NCBI GenBank assembly: GCA_041738935.1
Contig: JBGSOV010000015.1
Location: 1-64,000 of the forward strand
Source: JBGSOV01 sp041738935
Lineage (GTDB): Bacteria; Patescibacteriota; Gracilibacteria; CAIRYL01; GCA-016699755
Direction of reading: 5' to 3'
DNA: 64,000 nt
Numbering within the stretch: position 1 is the first letter of the stretch; each line of letters starts with the position of its first letter. Under the pieces are notes generated by a model. It saw nothing but the letters and a program-made list of their open reading frames with translations. It had not been told where the DNA came from and searched no databases. Shown one piece after another: positions 60,280 to 64,000 of the stretch. The position numbers were made by a program, and so were the translations under genes.

Positions 60280-61911
60280 ATGCAAAAAGAGGTCATCGGC
60301 ATTATCGGCGGAACCGGAAAAATGGGACAAGCGTTTGCGCGCTATTTGAGTGCAAGAGGTCACACAGTCTTGATTTCTGGACGCGCAACCGCCCTGACGT
60401 ACAAAGAGCTGGCTTCACAAGCCGATATCGTTATTATTTCGGTTCCGATTGCGAATACGATTGAGACGATTGAAGAGATTGCGCCGTTTTTAAAACCGCA
60501 GGCAATTTTGGCGGATTTTACTTCAATCAAAGCCGATCCACTCGTCGCCATGCTCGCAGCTCACAATGGAGCCGTCGTCGGAATGCATCCCGTCTTTGGT
60601 CCAGAAAATCTGTTACCCGGACAGACGATTGTCTTTTGCCCGGGGCGAGATAGCACAGCGCAAAAACGCGTGGAGAAGATTTTTGCAGATTTTTGCATTG
60701 TCGAGCTCGATGCCCACACCCACGATCAAGCCATGGCACTTGTGCAAGGCTTACAACATTTTTTGGAAACGACATTTGCCGCCACCATCGCGCAGATAAA
60801 TATTCCGCTCGATGCACTTTTGGCGGTTTCGAGTCCGGTCTATCGCATTCAAATGGATTTGGTGGGGCGGATTATTGGACAAGACGAAAAACTCTATAAT
60901 CAAATTGTTCATGGAACGCCCGCTGCCAAAGCAGCAATTGAGAAATTTTTGACCATTGCCGAACGCATTAATCGCGGAGGGAGTAGCGAATTTTTGCAGG
61001 CATTCGCCGCAGGAAAAGAGTATTTTGGTGATTTTTGTGAAGCAGCCAAATGCGAGAGTAACGAAATCATCGATTTTTTGGCGCAGCGGAGTGCCGAAAA
61101 TCTGGAAGAAAAAAGCGTGGTAGAAAATGCGCACATCGGCGCACTTGGTCCCGCACTCACATGGAGTGACTTAGCAACGCAGCGGTTTTTTCCAGAAACG
61201 ACCAAGCGACTGTTTCCAAATTTTGCCGCCATTTTTAGCGCACTCGAGGAGAACAAAATCGCTCTGGCACTTGTTCCCATTGAAAATAATATCTCTGGCA
61301 CCGTGCGCGAAGTCTGGGATGGTATTGCCGCGCATGATTTTTGGATTGATCAGGTTTTTGATTTGTCGATTGAACATGTTTTGGCGGCGTTGCAAACACA
61401 AAAAATTACTACCATTTTTGCGCATAGTCATTCGTTGGCGCAATGTCGTGACTTTTTAAAAAAGCGCTTTCCACAAGCAAAATTGGTTGCTGTTGCGAGT
61501 AATTCTGAAGCATTTGTACGAGCGCGCTTGTTTGCAAATTCTGCGGCAATTGGCAGTCGTCAGGCAGCAGAATCCGCAGGATTTGAGATTGTAGCAGAAA
61601 AAATTGCCGATAAAACCGGAAACACAACTCGCTTTGCTCTTATCCGCAAAAAAAATGGGGAAGAAATTATGACAGGAAAATCAGTCACAACAATTACTTT
61701 TGGGCTCAAAAATATTGCAGGCGCGCTCTTTGGCATTCTGCAAATTTTTGCTGACGCAAAAATCAATCTCGTGCGACTCGAGTCGATGCCCTCGGGCGAA
61801 GGCTTTGCAGAATACCGCTTTTTTATCGATTTTGAAGGGGAATTGCGTCTAGAACTCACAGAAAAACTAGAAGCATTGACGACGAATTTGCGAGTGTTGG
61901 GGCATTATTGA
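60280..61911 (+). CDS. Bifunctional prephenate dehydrogenase / prephenate dehydratase
   Basis: A 543-residue fusion. Residues 1 to about 275 are a TyrA-like dehydrogenase: Rossmann GIIGGTGKMGQAF, DFTSIKADPL and GMHPVFGPENL. From about 284 a PheA-type dehydratase follows with LVPIENNISGTVREVWDG, AHSHSLAQCRDFL and the catalytic TRF motif (GNTTRFALI). A C-terminal ACT domain (about 469-543; LVRLESMPSGEGFAEYRFFI) probably senses phenylalanine. One chain would thus turn prephenate into both the tyrosine and phenylalanine precursors. No chorismate mutase domain is present. Confidence 0.88.
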   Translation: MQKEVIGIIGGTGKMGQAFARYLSARGHTVLISGRATALTYKELASQADIVIISVPIANTIETIEEIAPFLKPQAILADFTSIKADPLVAMLAAHNGAVVGMHPVFGPENLLPGQTIVFCPGRDSTAQKRVEKIFADFCIVELDAHTHDQAMALVQGLQHFLETTFAATIAQINIPLDALLAVSSPVYRIQMDLVGRIIGQDEKLYNQIVHGTPAAKAAIEKFLTIAERINRGGSSEFLQAFAAGKEYFGDFCEAAKCESNEIIDFLAQRSAENLEEKSVVENAHIGALGPALTWSDLATQRFFPETTKRLFPNFAAIFSALEENKIALALVPIENNISGTVREVWDGIAAHDFWIDQVFDLSIEHVLAALQTQKITTIFAHSHSLAQCRDFLKKRFPQAKLVAVASNSEAFVRARLFANSAAIGSRQAAESAGFEIVAEKIADKTGNTTRFALIRKKNGEEIMTGKSVTTITFGLKNIAGALFGILQIFADAKINLVRLESMPSGEGFAEYRFFIDFEGELRLELTEKLEALTTNLRVLGHY

Positions 61912-62000
61912 TTGGTAGTAAAAGGTTGGCTAATACTTGTATTTTATAATGCTTTCGTATTAAATCAGCTTTGTGATTTTTTATTTTAAGATAGGCAAAA

Positions 62001-62729
62001 ATGAGCGACTTCATAATCCCCGATGAAAAGAAAATGGAAATCGCTAGTCAGAATAATACCGTCGAGATGATAATTCTTGGTATGGGGTTACTGGTTTTGT
62101 ACTACTTCATCATTAATTTTTTACAGGGATTTTCTCTTACGCCAATGATGTTAGTCATTGTTGTGTTATTTTTTCCGTTGTTGTTTTGTGTCGGAGCTTG
62201 GATTGCGCTAAGGCTCTATGTTAGAAAATATTTAGATGTAGTTTACAAGCTAGATGAGGATAGTTTCTCGATAATTAAGAATGGGAGCATTTGCGAGACA
62301 ATACCCAAGAATGAGATTCATAAAATAGCCATAAACAAAGACCTTAAAACAGTTTTTATTCAACGCGATGGAAAAAAGTCAGAAATAAAAATCAACGGCA
62401 ATGTTGTTGATTATGATAATTTTATCAGTGAGTTAAATAATTTGTGTGAAACCTCAAATAAACCAGATTCGCTTGAAACTGCGGTTGTTTTCATAATTAT
62501 GTCCATGTTAGCCCCAGTAAGCTTCTTTTATCTTATATTAGGAAATATACAGGAATTACGGCTTTTGGCAGGCTTTATCGTTATTCCACCCAAATTTTTA
62601 ATGATTACCACAATCTACTACTCTTCAAAGATTGGTAAAAAGCGCAAAATATTTATCTGTGGCGGTTCCTTGTTCGTAGTAATCCCTATGTTTTTATTAT
62701 TTTTTTTAAGCGCGGCGTTACTGTTATAA
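62001..62729 (+). CDS. Membrane protein, unknown function, 242 aa
   Basis: Four hydrophobic segments: two near residues 26-73, then a soluble PH-like middle (about 85-150, LDEDSFSIIKNGSICETIPK), then two or more near 165-240. The layout resembles bacterial-PH-like membrane proteins, but no motif fixes the family. It is more AT-rich than its neighbours. Confidence 0.65.
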   Translation: MSDFIIPDEKKMEIASQNNTVEMIILGMGLLVLYYFIINFLQGFSLTPMMLVIVVLFFPLLFCVGAWIALRLYVRKYLDVVYKLDEDSFSIIKNGSICETIPKNEIHKIAINKDLKTVFIQRDGKKSEIKINGNVVDYDNFISELNNLCETSNKPDSLETAVVFIIMSMLAPVSFFYLILGNIQELRLLAGFIVIPPKFLMITTIYYSSKIGKKRKIFICGGSLFVVIPMFLLFFLSAALLL

Positions 62730-62745
62730 TACCTTTTGGTAGCTT

Positions 62746-63225
62746 TTATCGTTTTTGTATCGCCATCGTCTCAGTCGTTGCAACCAGACGATCGACAAAC
62801 AGCACACCATTTAAGTGGTCGATTTCGTGTTGCACAATACGCGCATTGAGTCCGCTCAGTTCGGTCTGAACAGCTTCACCTTTTTCGTCTAAATACTTGA
62901 GCTTGATACGCTTCGCGCGTGAGACATTTCCCCATTCGCCAGGAAGCGACAAACAGCCTTCTTCGCAGATGTCGGTTGCAGCAGAAAAAGACACTATTTC
63001 GGGATTAATCATCACCGTAACATCGCGTTCGTCGAGCGTTGCCAAAATGATTCTCTTTGAAACCCCAACTTGCGGCGCGGCAAGTCCAACCCCTTTTTCG
63101 GCTTTCATCGTCTTGCGCATTTCGGCAGCTAATTTTTGGATTCCTTTATCTACAATATCAACAGGCGCTGCAACAGTGCGCAGCACTTCGGTGTTTTTTC
63201 CGGTCACAACAGGCATATTGGACAT
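62746..63225 (-). CDS. def: Peptide deformylase
   Basis: A 159-residue Fe/Zn hydrolase with all three family motifs: GVGLAAPQVG, EEGCLSLPG (Cys ligand) and QHEIDHLNG (two His ligands and the catalytic Glu). It removes the formyl group from nascent proteins. Its length and the EGCLS form fit bacterial type I enzymes. It is convergent with the membrane-protein gene. Confidence 0.95.
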   Translation of the reverse strand: MSNMPVVTGKNTEVLRTVAAPVDIVDKGIQKLAAEMRKTMKAEKGVGLAAPQVGVSKRIILATLDERDVTVMINPEIVSFSAATDICEEGCLSLPGEWGNVSRAKRIKLKYLDEKGEAVQTELSGLNARIVQHEIDHLNGVLFVDRLVATTETMAIQKR

Positions 63226-63409
63226 ACAATATTACAGAACTGAAGATATTTTGACAACAACGTGCGATTTTGACAAGTGTTTCTTGACAGAAATGTATCA
63301 CATTCCTTGATTTTTCTTCTGAAAATATTCTTTCAAAAATGGTTTGTGAGAAGGATTGAAAAAAGTCACCCGATTATGCCACAATGTCATCTGTATGTAA
63401 TTAATAATT

Positions 63410-64000
63410 ATGAGTGCGCAAAATCTCACTGGCTCAGAAATCGTAATGGAATCTTTGTTACGACAAGGAGTCGATACTGTCTTTGGCTATCCAGGAGGAG
63501 CAGTGATTCCGCTCTATGATGTGATGTTTAAAAAATACGTCCATGCCAAAAAATTGCGACATATTCTCGTGCGACACGAGCAAGCCGCCGCTTTTGCTGC
63601 CAATGCCGTTGGGCGTGTTACTGGCAAGGCTGGAGTGTGCATCGCAACGAGCGGTCCGGGTGCGACAAATCTCGTCACTGGTATTGCAGACGCGATGATG
63701 GACAACGCGCCGATGGTAGCGATTACCGGACAAGTATTTTCGCATTTAATTGGCACCGATGCGTTTCAAGAAACCGATGCAATCGGCGTCATGATGCCAA
63801 TTGTGAAGCATAGTTTTTTTGTCGATCGCGCCGAAGATATCGAGCAAGCTCTGGTTGAGGCGTTTCATCTGGCAGAAACCGGGCGTCCAGGACCTGTACA
63901 TGTCGACATTACCAAAGACGCGTTTATCAAATCTGCCAAGTATTTTGGTGACTTGATGCCAAATCTGCCGGGCTATCGACCGACAACAGAAGGGAGTGAG
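63410..64000 (+). CDS. ilvB: Acetolactate synthase large subunit (partial, runs off the window)
   Basis: The first 197 codons from ATG at 63410. The thiamine-diphosphate enzyme N-terminal domain is clear: GVDTVFGYPGGAVIPLYD, the catalytic Glu in RHEQAAAFAANAVGR, GVCIATSGPGATNLVTG and GQVFSHLIGTDAFQETD. The family condenses two pyruvates to acetolactate, the first step of valine and leucine synthesis. GYPGGAVIP and the QETD segment favour a biosynthetic AHAS over a catabolic ALS. Three TTGACA/TTTGACAA-like strings lie upstream (63250-63290), but no leader peptide was seen. Confidence 0.93.
   Translation, partial: MSAQNLTGSEIVMESLLRQGVDTVFGYPGGAVIPLYDVMFKKYVHAKKLRHILVRHEQAAAFAANAVGRVTGKAGVCIATSGPGATNLVTGIADAMMDNAPMVAITGQVFSHLIGTDAFQETDAIGVMMPIVKHSFFVDRAEDIEQALVEAFHLAETGRPGPVHVDITKDAFIKSAKYFGDLMPNLPGYRPTTEGSE

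Noticed and set aside
63514..63756. Minus-strand frames near the window end
   Set aside because: They are shadows of the partial ilvB gene.

Overview
The window reads as chromosomal DNA of a small-genome bacterium, most likely of the Candidate Phyla Radiation (Patescibacteria), perhaps a Peregrinibacteria-like lineage. This is inference from gene content: an archaeal/eukaryote-type single-chain glycyl-tRNA synthetase, RNase J, a T4SS-pilin-like membrane protein, a stand-alone TraD/VirD4-like ATPase, a fused TyrA-PheA and acetolactate synthase. Ordinary genes mostly lack a Shine-Dalgarno (SD) sequence. TGA is used as a normal stop (for example feoB and the secreted protein ending at 25444), so the UGA-recoded Gracilibacteria/Absconditabacteria are unlikely.

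Layout. 1-300: edge of an IS1595-like transposase. 301-3400: comEC, corA-like and an unknown gene whose strong SD sits in the loop of a perfect hairpin. 4034-6051: feoB-feoA (minus strand). 6143-14107: an AT-rich defence island on the minus strand, bounded by 93-bp direct repeats that carry the 3' part of the adjacent tRNA-Met gene. It encodes an XRE regulator, a KilA-N protein, a type ISP/IIG restriction-modification enzyme, a Shedu (SduA/DUF4263) nuclease, a small WYL-like protein and a TM0106-type RecB-like nuclease. 14425-25444: sugar ketoisomerase, Nif3, AI-2E transporter, pilin-like protein, RsmF-type methyltransferase, pantothenate kinase, NusA, FtsK and a secreted protein. 25666-32113: a copper-response operon, csoR-DUF302-multicopper oxidase-DUF1573/rhodanese-PsiE-like-copA, with a CsoR-like operator inside its promoter. 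32132-37861: small stress-type proteins, miaB, an NYN protein, nadC, prfA and two tRNA-Thr genes. 37902-47634: secreted and lipoproteins, hflX, glyS, an epimerase, a glycogen-synthase-like fragment and a 5'-3' exonuclease. 48287-51781: a large secreted beta-helix protein with three C-terminal repeats. 52641-55142: the TraD-like ATPase. 55461-57846: two membrane-protein genes of foreign look (GC-rich codons, strong SDs, long structured leaders, own terminators). 57991-64000: RNase J, tyrA-pheA fusion, a membrane protein, peptide deformylase and the start of ilvB.

The intergenic DNA is unusually rich in repeats. At least four families recur: degenerate 7-bp periodic arrays; 22-23 bp perfect or near-perfect palindromes; a ~58-bp CCCCCTAGG...GGGGGTTGA element, sometimes in 111-bp tandem arrays; and a TTGCGA...GCAATCC element.

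Functional links: the copper operon combines sensing (CsoR), efflux (CopA) and oxidation (multicopper oxidase) with undescribed envelope partners. The island genes overlap or nearly abut, so they probably form one or two defence transcripts. Start codons were chosen by family alignment from memory and by neighbouring gene ends; no database search was possible.
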